From an uncultured Bacteroidota bacterium (lineage in GTDB: Bacteria > Bacteroidota > Bacteroidia > AKYH767-A > OLB10): DNA of 64,000 bases. The stretch is from the NCBI GenBank assembly GCA_903847585.1, contig CAINEC010000020.1, positions 30,753 to 94,752 on the forward strand, in the 5' to 3' direction. The stretch's first letter is position 1. Each line of letters begins with the position of its first letter. Positions 17,292-26,313 of this stretch are shown here, one piece after another. Below the pieces are notes generated by a model. That model had not been told where the DNA came from and searched no databases. It saw nothing but the letters and a program-made list of their open reading frames with translations. The translations under genes were made by a program, and so were the position numbers.

Positions 17292-17318
17292 AAGGAAAGG
17301 TGTTTTGTTATGACTAAA

Positions 17319-18443
17319 TTAGTAATTTATCACTTGTTGTTCAATGGTCGCTGGAATTTCTCTGTATTCGTACTGCTGATTACGTAATTGCGGCTCAAAT
17401 CCTGCTTCGCGAATTGCCTCCTGAATTCCGTTTGATGTAAATCGATGCGGAGCACCTGCAGCAGAAACCACATTTTCTTCAATCATGATAGATCCAAAAT
17501 CATTAGCACCTGCATGTAAACATACCTGCGCAACCGCTTTTCCTACCGTCAACCATGAAGCCTGAATATTTTTAATATTTGGCAACATAATACGACTCAT
17601 CGCAATCATACGAATGTATTCATCGCCCGTCACCTCATTTCTAACTCCTCTCACTTTCTTCAACAACGTTCCCTCATCTTGAAAAGGCCACGGAATAAAG
17701 GCAATAAATCCTTTAGCAAATTCAGGTTTTTCAGATTGCACCTGACGAAGTAAAGCAAGGTGTTCAAAGCGCTCTTCAATTGTTTCTACGTGACCAAACA
17801 TCATCGTTGCTGAGGTTGTTAATCCTAGTTGATGTGCAGCACGCATCACATCCAGCCATTCACGTCCGGAACATTTTCCTTTCGAAATAATTCTTCGAAC
17901 ACGGTCATTTAAAATTTCTGCTCCTGGTCCTGGAAGAGAGTCTAACCCCGCTTCCATCAATGTTTGTAAAACGTAAGTATGAGATTTTCCTTCCAGCTTG
18001 GCAATATGCGCAATTTCTGGTGGCCCTAGTGAATGTAGTTTCACCGTAGGGAACATCTTTTTTAAATCGCGAAATAGCTGAGAATAATAATCCAATCCTA
18101 AATCAGGATGGTGGCCTCCCTGAAGTAATAATTGCTCGCCTCCATAACGGAAGGTTTCTTCAATCTTTTCTTTGTATTGCTCAAGCGTGGTAATGTATGA
18201 TTCAGCATGTCCCGGAATACGATAAAAATTACAAAACTTGCAGTTCGCGAGGCAAACATTCGTGGTATTTAGATTACGGTCAATGATCCAGGTTACTTTG
18301 CCATCGGGCTTCTGTATTTTTCGAAGTTCATTCGCCACATACATCAATTCAGCAGTGGGAACTGTTTCAAATAAGAACTTTCCCTCTTCTACAGACAGAA
18401 ATTCGAAGTTTAAGGCGCGTTTTAGCAATAAGTCACTGTTCAT
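17319..18443 (-). CDS. mqnC: Cyclic dehypoxanthinyl futalosine synthase (radical SAM)
   Basis: 374 residues. MqnC converts dehypoxanthine futalosine to its cyclic form in the futalosine route to menaquinone. The radical-SAM cluster motif is C64-LAN-C68-KF-C71 within TTNVCLANCKFCNFYR. QGGHHPDLGLDYY, GLDSLPGPGAEI and the C-terminal IMIEENVVSAAGAPH fit MqnC rather than MqnE or CofH. It is the first gene of a run with the T9SS type B gene and kdsB. No promoter box is obvious upstream. Another gene possibly in this pathway (25126-26313) is described there. Confidence 0.93.
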   Translation of the reverse strand: MNSDLLLKRALNFEFLSVEEGKFLFETVPTAELMYVANELRKIQKPDGKVTWIIDRNLNTTNVCLANCKFCNFYRIPGHAESYITTLEQYKEKIEETFRYGGEQLLLQGGHHPDLGLDYYSQLFRDLKKMFPTVKLHSLGPPEIAHIAKLEGKSHTYVLQTLMEAGLDSLPGPGAEILNDRVRRIISKGKCSGREWLDVMRAAHQLGLTTSATMMFGHVETIEERFEHLALLRQVQSEKPEFAKGFIAFIPWPFQDEGTLLKKVRGVRNEVTGDEYIRMIAMSRIMLPNIKNIQASWLTVGKAVAQVCLHAGANDFGSIMIEENVVSAAGAPHRFTSNGIQEAIREAGFEPQLRNQQYEYREIPATIEQQVINY

Positions 18444-18564
18444 CTCTTCGCAATCGGTTATTAATTAACAATCATTCTTTAAAATAAAAACTAAACAATG
18501 CTTATATCCTTTTGGTTTCACATTCACATTGTTTAATTTCAACCGCTCAAAGTTATACTATCTT

Positions 18565-20004
18565 ATGCATATTACCATAGCACAACAAAACACTGCGCGT
18601 AAAACAGAACATTTAATCGCACTTGTTTCAACTGAAAAGGAAATCCCTAGCGATCAGTTTTCTAAAGAAGAAATGTCCTACATCCGAAAGGAAATGAAAG
18701 ACAAGAAAAAGCAGATCGTGATTAACCAATACAAGCGATTAGCAATAGTTCAGGTTTTAACGAATGCTGATGCTACGGATTATGTGAATATGGAAGCGAG
18801 TCGTAAGGCGGGAGCTACACTTTGTGCGCGTGTAAATGCCGCTAAAGCAAATCATGTGACTATCTCTTCCAGCTTAAAAAACGAAGTTGTGTTAGCTTTT
18901 GCAGAAGGTTTAGCACTTTCCAACTATCAGTTTTTGAAGTATAAAACGAAGGCATCTTCAGAAAAGAACTCGTTGAAGACAATTGGTATTCATCATAAGG
19001 CAATAACAAAGTCAGAAATCGATTATTTGAAAGCTGTTTGTACGGCGGTGTATAAGTCGAGAGATCTGGTTAACGAGCCCCCTAATTTTTTAACGGCTGT
19101 TGAATTAGGAAATCAATTCATGAAAATGGGTAAGGAAGCAGGTTTTTCTGTTACCGTTCTTGATAAAGAGGAAATCACGAAGATGAAAATGGGTGGATTG
19201 CTATCTGTAAATCTTGGTAGTATTGAACCTCCAACTTTTACCATTATGGAATACAAGCCTGCAAATGCAGTGAATAAAAAACCATATGTTTTAGTAGGTA
19301 AAGGAGTTGTTTATGATACAGGTGGTATGAGCTTAAAGCCAACGCCTAACTCGATGGATTCGATGAAGTGTGATATGGCTGGTGGTGCTGCAGTAGGTGG
19401 TGCAATGTATGCTATCGCGAAAGCAAAATTGCCAGTGCATGTTATTGCTTTAGTTCCAGCAACTGATAATCGTCCTGATGGAAATGCATATGTTCCTGGC
19501 GACGTAATCACGATGATGAGTGGTAAAACAGTGGAGGTGTTAAACACAGATGCAGAAGGTCGCTTGATTTTAGCTGATGCATTGCATCATGCGAAGAGCT
19601 TGAAGCCTGAATTAGTATTAGAATTTTCAACGTTAACAGGAGCAGCAGCAGCAGCAATTGGTCAGTACGGAATTGTATCAATGGGAAAAGTTGATGATGC
19701 TACACGTGCAGAATTAGAAATTGCTGGTAATAATGTTTATGAGCGTCTTGCAGAATTTCCAATGTGGGATGAGTATGACGATTTGTTAAAGTCGGATATA
19801 GCAGATTTGAAAAATATTGGTGGTCCTTATGGTGGAGCAATTACTGCTGGAAGATTTCTATTGAATTTCACAGATTATCCGTACATGCATTTTGATATTG
19901 CAGGGCCTGCATTTATAAAAGGTAACGATAGCTATAGAGGTAAAAACGGAACAGGAACAGGAGTTCGATTAATAGTTGAGTTTATAAAGAATAGAGTTAA
20001 ATAA
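18565..20004 (+). CDS. pepA: Leucyl aminopeptidase, M17 family
   Basis: 479 residues from the ATG at 18565; the longer frame to 18529 starts with TTG. This cytosolic enzyme removes N-terminal residues from peptides with two divalent metals. The C-terminal catalytic domain shows VGKGVVYDTGGMSLKP, the MKCDMAGGAAVGGAM block and the hallmark NTDAEGRLILADAL, followed by TLTGAAAAAIG. The N-terminal domain is shorter and more variable. It is followed after 16 bases by pdxA on the same strand, so the two probably share a transcript. A weak TATCTT sequence just before the ATG may be part of the promoter. Confidence 0.94.
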   Translation: MHITIAQQNTARKTEHLIALVSTEKEIPSDQFSKEEMSYIRKEMKDKKKQIVINQYKRLAIVQVLTNADATDYVNMEASRKAGATLCARVNAAKANHVTISSSLKNEVVLAFAEGLALSNYQFLKYKTKASSEKNSLKTIGIHHKAITKSEIDYLKAVCTAVYKSRDLVNEPPNFLTAVELGNQFMKMGKEAGFSVTVLDKEEITKMKMGGLLSVNLGSIEPPTFTIMEYKPANAVNKKPYVLVGKGVVYDTGGMSLKPTPNSMDSMKCDMAGGAAVGGAMYAIAKAKLPVHVIALVPATDNRPDGNAYVPGDVITMMSGKTVEVLNTDAEGRLILADALHHAKSLKPELVLEFSTLTGAAAAAIGQYGIVSMGKVDDATRAELEIAGNNVYERLAEFPMWDEYDDLLKSDIADLKNIGGPYGGAITAGRFLLNFTDYPYMHFDIAGPAFIKGNDSYRGKNGTGTGVRLIVEFIKNRVK

Positions 20005-20020
20005 TTTAAAATATATTTTT

Positions 20021-21085
20021 ATGAGTCATGATGGTGAAGGTAAAGTGCGCATTGGAATAACGCTCGGAGATGTGAATGGAGTAGGGCCTGAAGTGGTTAT
20101 GAAAGCACTTTCAGATAATCGATTGTTTCAAACAATTACGCCTGTCATATATGGTTCATCGAAGGTGATTTCTCATCATCGTAAGGTTTTAAATATTCAG
20201 GAGTTTAATTACAATACTGTTAAAAGTATTAATGAAGTTATTCCGAGAAAGATTAACGTAATTAATTGTTGGGAAGAAGAATTGAAAATTGAAGTAGGTA
20301 CTCCTTCATCAGAAACTGGTGTTTATAGTTATAAAGCGCTACAAGCTGCAACTGCCGATTTAGCCGCTGGAAAATTACATGCAATTGTAACTGCTCCGCT
20401 TGATAAGCATACTGCACAACCGGCAGGTAGTGGCTTCACTGGACATACAGAGTTTTTAGGGAAAGCATTTCCTAATTCATCGCCATTGATGTTTTTAGTT
20501 TCGGGCGATTTACGTGTGGCATTAGTCACAGGACATGTGCCTGTAACTAAAGTAGCTTCATTAATAACGAAAGAGAACATTCAGAATAAACTGAATATAA
20601 TGGTGCAGTCACTTAAGCGTGATTTTAATATTCGTAAACCCAAAATTGCAGTATTAGGATTAAATCCTCATGCAGGAGATAACGGTGTGATTGGAAGTGA
20701 AGATATGGATATCATTGCGCCAGCGGTAAAAGCTTTCAATGATAAATCGGCTGTGGTTTACGGACCTTATTCTGCTGATGGTTTATTTGGTAGCGGTCAG
20801 TATAAAAAGTTTGATGCAGTGCTTGCCATGTATCACGATCAAGGGTTAATTCCTTTTAAAACATTGGCTTTTGAAACAGGCGTGAACTTTACTGCAGGCT
20901 TACCTGTTATTCGTACTTCGCCAGATCATGGTACAGGATACGATATCGCAGGTAAAGGAATTGCGAGTGAAACTTCCTTGCGCGAAGCGATTTACCTTGC
21001 TTACGATATTTACAATAATCATCAGGTGTATGATGAAGTTACTGCGAATCCGTTAGCATTCACAAAATACGGTGGTGATCGTTAA
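20021..21085 (+). CDS. pdxA: 4-hydroxythreonine-4-phosphate dehydrogenase
   Basis: 354 residues. PdxA oxidises 4-phosphohydroxy-threonine in the DXP-dependent route to pyridoxal phosphate, using NAD and a divalent metal. Visible marks are the start IGITLGDVNGVGPEV, the metal/substrate His in GFTGHTEFLG, the LNPHAGDNG block, YHDQGLIPFK and the C-terminal TSPDHGTGYDIAGKG. The protein has the expected length and is a cytosolic dimer in the family. It lies downstream of pepA. Its stop codon is 3 bases from that of the convergent DPP-IV-like gene. Confidence 0.96.
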   Translation: MSHDGEGKVRIGITLGDVNGVGPEVVMKALSDNRLFQTITPVIYGSSKVISHHRKVLNIQEFNYNTVKSINEVIPRKINVINCWEEELKIEVGTPSSETGVYSYKALQAATADLAAGKLHAIVTAPLDKHTAQPAGSGFTGHTEFLGKAFPNSSPLMFLVSGDLRVALVTGHVPVTKVASLITKENIQNKLNIMVQSLKRDFNIRKPKIAVLGLNPHAGDNGVIGSEDMDIIAPAVKAFNDKSAVVYGPYSADGLFGSGQYKKFDAVLAMYHDQGLIPFKTLAFETGVNFTAGLPVIRTSPDHGTGYDIAGKGIASETSLREAIYLAYDIYNNHQVYDEVTANPLAFTKYGGDR

Positions 21086-21088
21086 ATC

Positions 21089-23227
21089 TTAAAGATTTTC
21101 TTCGAAGTATTGAGAAATCTTTCCCATTAAATGCACTCTGTCTTTTCCAGTTACATTGTGCAAATGGCCAGGGTAAGGGAAATAATCTAATAGAATATTC
21201 TTGCTTACCGCTTTCTTCACAAACATTAAACTATGTTGCCAAACAACTACATCGTCAGATGTGCCATGTATCAACATTAATTTACCTTTAAGTTTATCAA
21301 CGTAATTTAAAAGGTTGTTGTTTTTATATCCTTCGGGATTTTGTTCTGGTGTATCCATGTAACGCTCTGTGTACATTACTTCGTAATAACTCCAGTCGAT
21401 TACTGGTCCACCTGCAACACCTACCTTAAACACATCGGGATTTCTTGTCATTAATGATGTTGTCATAAATCCACCAAAACTCCATCCATGAACACCCATG
21501 CGAGTAGCATCTACATAGGATAATGATTTTAGGTAATCCACACCCGTTAGTTGGTCCATCATTTCAATGGTTCCTAGCTGACGGAAGGTAGCTTGCTCAA
21601 ATGCTTTTCCGCGGTTACCACTTCCGTGATTATCTAATGTAAATACGATATATCCTTTCTCCGCCATGTACTGATACCATAAGTCGCCACCTGCAAGCCA
21701 TGTATTCGTTATCATTTGCGCATGCGGACCACCATATACATAAACAATCACTGGGTATTTTTTTGTAGAATCAAAATCGACAGGCAACACCATACGACAA
21801 AATAAGTCATCACCTAATTGCGATTTTAAAGTAAATAGTTTTGTTGTTCCGATTGCATAATCTTTTAAAGGATTCTCCGCTGTTAAAAGTGTTTTGATAT
21901 CCTTCCCTTGCGATGAAACAACTTTTATAATCCTTGGTGTATTTAACGAACTGAAATTATCAATGAAGTTTTCTGTTTCAGCATTGAAGAAGGCTGTGTG
22001 AACACCATCGCCTGATGTTAAGCGACTTGTTTTGCCATTGCTAATTGTTGTTGAGCAGAAATCTCTGTTTACACCGCTATTAATGGTAGAAGTAAAATAA
22101 ATTTTATCTCCTTTTTTATTGAAGCCTGCTACATCAATTACTTCCCAATTTCCTTTTGTCAACTGACGAATTAATTTTCCATTGGTATCATACAAGTACA
22201 TATGATTAAATCCATCTCTTCTACTTTGCCAGATGAACTGATTCGCATTCGTTGGTAAAAATTGTACTGGGTGTAATGGCTCTGTATATTTTTCATCTTT
22301 CTCAGTGAAAAGTGTTTTGATGAAATCACCAGTTGATACATTATAACAATTCAAGTTCATTTCATTTTGATCACGATTTACTTCAGCCACGTAAATCATT
22401 TGATCATCGGGACTCCAAGCAATATTTGTCAGGTAATGATCTTTTGGTAAGCCCGTTTTCAAATAAGTTATTTTGCCATTTGATTTATTATAAACACCAA
22501 TCGTTACCTCATGACTGGTAGCACCTGAAAAAGGATACTTGATTAATTTTTCTGAAGCTGGTTTATCATTCCAATTCGTAATTGGGTAATCAGCAACCAT
22601 GCTTTGATCCATTCTATAAAATGCAAGTTGAGTTCCTTTATTCGACCAGAACAAACCTTTTTCAATTCCGAATTCTTCGCGGTGCACGCTCTTACCATAC
22701 ACTAATCCGTAGTTGCCATCAGTGGTTATTTTCTTACCATCGATATAAATATTGTTATCGATTACATAAGCCACATCCCCTTGCGGACCATCTTCCGGAA
22801 ATTGTGCTGTTTCAGTAAGGGTGCTTGTTTTAACGTTGGTTATTTTCTTGTTCGATAAATCAATTGTTAGGGTATTATCTCCAGTTTGTATTTCAAATGA
22901 GTTTAAGTTTTTCCAAACTACAGGAGTCCAACGTGCAAGTGTATCTTGCTTATCAGATTTCAGAATCGAGTTAATATCAGATAAACGGTATTCTTTTTTT
23001 GCTGAAGGTTTTATGTCTTCAACAATTAACTTATCTCCATCAACATAGCTATACGAATTTGTAGTAGCCACCCATTGCAACATAGAAAGACGCTTAGGTG
23101 CTAGTGTAGATCGTTGTTGAAGTACAGCTTCATCCAACGTTAGATTTTTCATTTGCGCAAAAGTTCCAGTCGAAACAATAACTAATAAAGCAATAAATGC
23201 CGCTTTCAATTGATGTGATTTTGTCAT
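21089..23227 (-). CDS. Exported dipeptidyl peptidase IV-like serine peptidase (S9B)
   Basis: 712 residues from the ATG at 23227 (MTKSHQL), chosen because a perfect -7 box ends 4 bases before it; the longer frame to 23254 would begin upstream of the promoter. A signal peptide (ending STGTFAQ) leads to a DPP-IV N-terminal beta-propeller (about 70-450) and a C-terminal alpha/beta-hydrolase. The nucleophile motif is GWSFGGFMT, the acid lies in HGTSDDVV and the His in YPGHLHNV. It should cleave X-Pro or similar dipeptides from peptides in the periplasm or at the surface. It is a single-gene unit. Confidence 0.93.
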   Translation of the reverse strand: MTKSHQLKAAFIALLVIVSTGTFAQMKNLTLDEAVLQQRSTLAPKRLSMLQWVATTNSYSYVDGDKLIVEDIKPSAKKEYRLSDINSILKSDKQDTLARWTPVVWKNLNSFEIQTGDNTLTIDLSNKKITNVKTSTLTETAQFPEDGPQGDVAYVIDNNIYIDGKKITTDGNYGLVYGKSVHREEFGIEKGLFWSNKGTQLAFYRMDQSMVADYPITNWNDKPASEKLIKYPFSGATSHEVTIGVYNKSNGKITYLKTGLPKDHYLTNIAWSPDDQMIYVAEVNRDQNEMNLNCYNVSTGDFIKTLFTEKDEKYTEPLHPVQFLPTNANQFIWQSRRDGFNHMYLYDTNGKLIRQLTKGNWEVIDVAGFNKKGDKIYFTSTINSGVNRDFCSTTISNGKTSRLTSGDGVHTAFFNAETENFIDNFSSLNTPRIIKVVSSQGKDIKTLLTAENPLKDYAIGTTKLFTLKSQLGDDLFCRMVLPVDFDSTKKYPVIVYVYGGPHAQMITNTWLAGGDLWYQYMAEKGYIVFTLDNHGSGNRGKAFEQATFRQLGTIEMMDQLTGVDYLKSLSYVDATRMGVHGWSFGGFMTTSLMTRNPDVFKVGVAGGPVIDWSYYEVMYTERYMDTPEQNPEGYKNNNLLNYVDKLKGKLMLIHGTSDDVVVWQHSLMFVKKAVSKNILLDYFPYPGHLHNVTGKDRVHLMGKISQYFEENL

Positions 23228-23231
23228 AGAG

Positions 23232-23239
23232 CAAATGTA
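23232..23239 (-). promoter_or_regulatory. -7 promoter box of the DPP-IV-like gene, leaderless spacing
   Basis: CAAATGTA reads TACATTTG on the minus strand, a perfect box ending 4 bases before the ATG at 23227. Confidence 0.65.
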
Positions 23240-23244
23240 GAAAT

Positions 23245-23276
23245 AATTTGACAATTTGGTAATTTGATAATTTGAA
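23245..23276. repeat. Octamer array upstream of the DPP-IV-like gene
   Basis: Four 8-base units (AATTTGAC, AATTTGGT, AATTTGAT, AATTTGAA) are the reverse complement of the A[A/C]ATTNNC family seen near 8.1-9.25 kb. The array starts 5 bases beyond the -7 box, in the -33 region of the promoter. Confidence 0.6.
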
Positions 23277-23413
23277 GTTGTGCTAATGAATATGTATACT
23301 TTGAATGATATGGTATTGTAAAAAGATTTTAAGTCCTATTTTAATAAACACCCTTCTTAGCTATGTTTTTTAAATTTAATTTAATTTCTAAACTTGTTTA
23401 AATTTCGCTTTAC

Positions 23414-23421
23414 TATCTTTA
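23414..23421 (+). promoter_or_regulatory. Variant -7 box of the riboflavin synthase gene
   Basis: TATCTTTA differs from TAnnTTTG at the last base and ends 4 bases before the ATG at 23426, the same leaderless spacing as in other genes here. No FMN riboswitch is recognisable upstream. Confidence 0.4.
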
Positions 23422-23425
23422 CAAC

Positions 23426-24019
23426 ATGTTTACAGGAATCATCGAAGCCATCGCTGAAATAGTTGAAATTAAAAAAGACCAAAGCAATATCACTTTTGGT
23501 TTGCAATGTCCTTTTACAAATCAATTAAAAGTTGATCAGAGTGTAGCGCATAATGGTGTTTGCTTAACTGTAATTGAAATCTCAAACAATACTTACTACG
23601 TTACTGCTATTGCTGAAACCTTATCAAAAACAAATTTGGGTAAGTGGGAAGTTGGTACGCGTGTGAATGTAGAGCGTTGTATGGTAGCAGGTGCTCGTCT
23701 CGATGGACATATGGTGCAAGGACATGTAGATGAGACAGCAACATTAGCACAGGTTGATGAAATGGATGGTAGCTGGATATTTTATTTTAAATACGATTCA
23801 AATAGCTCGCATTACACAGTAAGCAAAGGATCTATTTGTGTGAATGGTGTTAGTCTTACTGTTGTTGAATCATCCAAAGGAAGTTTCTCCGTTGCTATTA
23901 TTCCATTTACGTATGAGCATACTACTTTTCAATATTTAAAAGCAGGTGATACGGTAAATCTGGAATTTGATATTATCGGGAAATACGTAGCGCAATACAT
24001 GAAAAATATTGCTAAATAA
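23426..24019 (+). CDS. ribE: Riboflavin synthase, alpha subunit type
   Basis: 197 residues. It dismutates two molecules of 6,7-dimethyl-8-ribityllumazine into riboflavin and a pyrimidine. The protein consists of two similar lumazine-binding barrels. The first starts MFTGIIEAIAEI and contains VAHNGVCLTV, and the second contains HMVQGHVDETATL and SICVNGVSLTVVE. The paired NGVCLTV/NGVSLTV motifs show the duplication. It forms a cytosolic trimer in the family. It stands alone on its strand, and its stop codon is 2 bases from that of the convergent rlmN. Confidence 0.96.
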   Translation: MFTGIIEAIAEIVEIKKDQSNITFGLQCPFTNQLKVDQSVAHNGVCLTVIEISNNTYYVTAIAETLSKTNLGKWEVGTRVNVERCMVAGARLDGHMVQGHVDETATLAQVDEMDGSWIFYFKYDSNSSHYTVSKGSICVNGVSLTVVESSKGSFSVAIIPFTYEHTTFQYLKAGDTVNLEFDIIGKYVAQYMKNIAK

Positions 24020-24021
24020 AT

Positions 24022-25065
24022 TTATTTGATTGCACTCTTATTTGCTAATTGTCCGCAAGCTGCATCAATATCTTTTCCTCTACTTCTTCTTAAATTAACA
24101 ATATGTCCTTCTTTCGCTAAGTACTGAAAGAACTTATTTAATTTATCTTCTGAGGTGTTAGTAAACATCGAATCTCCAATCGAATTGTATTCAATCAAAT
24201 TAATTTTCGTTGGAACTTTTCTCGCAAATGTTGCAAGTTCTTTCGCATCTTGTAATGAATCGTTGAAGTCTTTAAATACGATATACTCTAACGTGATTCG
24301 CGTCCCCGTTTTATCGTAAAAATATTTAAGTGCTTCTTCTAATACTTCTAATGAATTCGATTCATTAATTGGCATGATCTGACTTCTCTTTGCATCATTC
24401 GCTGCATGTAATGATAAAGCAAGATTAAACTTTACTCCATCATCTCCGAGTTTCTTAATCATCTTCGCAACACCAGCTGTAGAAACAGTAATTCGGTTAT
24501 GCGACATGTTTAGTCCATCGGGTGCAGTAATGCGCTCAATACTTTTTAAAACATTCGCATAATTCAATAATGGTTCTCCCATTCCCATGTAAACAATATT
24601 CGAAAGTTGAATATTGTAATTTTCCATGGCTTGCTCGCGAATAATAGCAACCTGATCATAAATTTCATCGAAGTGTAGATTACGAACTCGGTCTAATTTA
24701 CCAGTCGCGCAAAACTTACATGTTAAGCTACAACCCACTTGTGACGATACACAAGCGGTCATTCGTGTATCAGTAGGAATAAGTACGCCTTCTACAACAT
24801 AGCCATCATGCAATTGAAACGCATTCTTAATAGTTCTGTCGTTACTTTTTTGGTGGTTCTGAACGGATACAGGATTAATTGAAAATTTATCTTCTAGCTT
24901 CGCCCTTGTTTCAATCGACAAGTTCGTCATTTGATCAAACGTGCGAGCCGACTTTTTCCAAATCCATTCGTAAACCTGTTTTGCTCTGAATGGTTTTTCG
25001 CCAATCTCAACAAAATAAGCTTTCATCTGATCTAAATTCAAATGACGAAGGTTTGGTTTTTCCAT
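24022..25065 (-). CDS. rlmN: 23S rRNA (A2503-C2) / tRNA (A37-C2) methyltransferase, radical SAM
   Basis: 347 residues. RlmN methylates C2 of adenosine 2503 in 23S rRNA and A37 in some tRNAs. The radical-SAM motif is C112-SLT-C116-KF-C119. The methyl-carrying Cys of the mechanism is C337 in DIDAACGQL near the C-terminus. The YMGMGEPLLNY and STAGVAKMI blocks are also typical of the family. A perfect -7 box ends 4 bases before the ATG. The gene is divergent from the amidohydrolase gene. Confidence 0.96.
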   Translation of the reverse strand: MEKPNLRHLNLDQMKAYFVEIGEKPFRAKQVYEWIWKKSARTFDQMTNLSIETRAKLEDKFSINPVSVQNHQKSNDRTIKNAFQLHDGYVVEGVLIPTDTRMTACVSSQVGCSLTCKFCATGKLDRVRNLHFDEIYDQVAIIREQAMENYNIQLSNIVYMGMGEPLLNYANVLKSIERITAPDGLNMSHNRITVSTAGVAKMIKKLGDDGVKFNLALSLHAANDAKRSQIMPINESNSLEVLEEALKYFYDKTGTRITLEYIVFKDFNDSLQDAKELATFARKVPTKINLIEYNSIGDSMFTNTSEDKLNKFFQYLAKEGHIVNLRRSRGKDIDAACGQLANKSAIK

Positions 25066-25069
25066 GGCG

Positions 25070-25077
25070 CAAAGATA
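25070..25077 (-). promoter_or_regulatory. -7 promoter box of rlmN, leaderless spacing
   Basis: CAAAGATA reads TATCTTTG on the minus strand and ends 4 bases before the rlmN ATG. It is divergent from the box at 25113-25120, 35 bases away. Confidence 0.7.
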
Positions 25078-25112
25078 CTATCGCGAATGATGGATAACAA
25101 CAGCTAATTGAT

Positions 25113-25120
25113 TAATTTTG
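25113..25120 (+). promoter_or_regulatory. -7 promoter box of the amidohydrolase gene, leaderless spacing
   Basis: TAATTTTG is a perfect TAnnTTTG box ending 5 bases before the ATG at 25126. It excludes the TTG at 25108 as the start, since that codon lies upstream of the box. Confidence 0.65.
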
Positions 25121-25125
25121 GAAAC

Positions 25126-26313
25126 ATGTCAATCTTCTATAAATCCGATTTGATCATTACCAATGATGGCCCTCCTTTACGAGAGGGAATTGTTGAGTTA
25201 AACGAGGATGGGCTTATAGTTTCCGTTTTTCAAGATGATAGTTTTCACGATTTTAAATATGTTGAAGGAGTATTAATTCCTGGATTAGTCAATGCACATT
25301 GTCATTTGGAGTTATCTCATCTAAAGGGTCATATACCTGCTCATACTAACGGCATGGCAGGATTTATCGATCAGATTTTTTCGTTAAGAGCAAATACCAA
25401 CGATGATGCTTGTCGCGAAGCAATGATTGCAAACGATAAAGCTATGTATGATGAAGGCATTGTTGCGGTAGGGGATATTTCAAATTCTTCGATTACAATT
25501 GATGTAAAAAAGGAGAGTGGAATTCACTATCATACTTTTGTTGAGGTAATGGGAATGTCGGATGCTTTAGCCGAAAGTAGATTTGAAAATGGTGTTCAAC
25601 TTTTAAATCGGTTTGTAGAAAATGATTTATCAAGTGTTTCACTTGCTTTACATGCACCGTATTCGATAAGTAAGAAATTAATTCAGCTTGTAAATACGTA
25701 TTTGAAAAGCAACTCTCCATCATCCATTCATATCAATGAAAGCGACGATGAATTAGTTTTTTGCAAGAGTAAAGTAGGTCCGCTGAAAGAGGTATTTGAA
25801 AAATATAAATTACCTGTTCAGGATTTTGATAATCTTACGCAAGAAACTGTTTTAATCGATGTTGTTAAGGAGTTAACCAATGCAGCTCCGCTTATTTTAG
25901 TGCATAATGTAAAAACTGATTTAGCAGAAATAGAAAAGTCGAATCAGTTAAATGCTAATTTGTATTGGTGTTTATGTGTGCAAGCGAATGAATACATCAC
26001 CGGACAAGCCCCCGACTTAAAAATTTTCAATAGCGATTCGTTGAATGTGGTGGTAGGTACGGATAGTCTCGCAAGTAATACTAATTTGTCAGTCTGGGAA
26101 GAATTGAAAATAATTAGTCGCTTGAATAATCAAATTCCGTTTGAACGATTGATAAAGTGGGCAACGATAAACGGAGCGAAAGCTCTTCAGCAAAACAATA
26201 AGCTAGGAAAAATAAAACCTGGATATGCTCCAGGTTTAGTTCAAATTTCAAACATCAATTTTGAAAATCCAGTAATTACTTTCGATTCCTTCACTCGAAG
26301 AATAAAAATCTAA
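25126..26313 (+). CDS. Metal-dependent amidohydrolase (ATZ/TRZ-type), possibly aminofutalosine deaminase
   Basis: 395 residues from the ATG at 25126. The fold is that of the amidohydrolase superfamily. The metal-binding HCHLELSH (in GLVNAHCHLELSHLKG) sits near residue 60, a His lies in ALHAPYSIS, and further ligands lie in SIHINESDDE, LVHNVKT and the Asp of VVGTDSLASN. Relatives include chlorohydrolases, guanine and adenosine deaminases, and the aminodeoxyfutalosine deaminase of the futalosine route. Because mqnC is in this window, the deaminase role is a reasonable guess but not proven. It is divergent from rlmN. Its stop codon directly touches that of the DUF4468 gene. Confidence 0.82.
   Translation: MSIFYKSDLIITNDGPPLREGIVELNEDGLIVSVFQDDSFHDFKYVEGVLIPGLVNAHCHLELSHLKGHIPAHTNGMAGFIDQIFSLRANTNDDACREAMIANDKAMYDEGIVAVGDISNSSITIDVKKESGIHYHTFVEVMGMSDALAESRFENGVQLLNRFVENDLSSVSLALHAPYSISKKLIQLVNTYLKSNSPSSIHINESDDELVFCKSKVGPLKEVFEKYKLPVQDFDNLTQETVLIDVVKELTNAAPLILVHNVKTDLAEIEKSNQLNANLYWCLCVQANEYITGQAPDLKIFNSDSLNVVVGTDSLASNTNLSVWEELKIISRLNNQIPFERLIKWATINGAKALQQNNKLGKIKPGYAPGLVQISNINFENPVITFDSFTRRIKI

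Noticed and set aside
23255..23425. FMN riboswitch before ribE
   Set aside because: The leader is predicted to be absent (box 4 bases before the ATG) and no RFN-type conserved core was seen.
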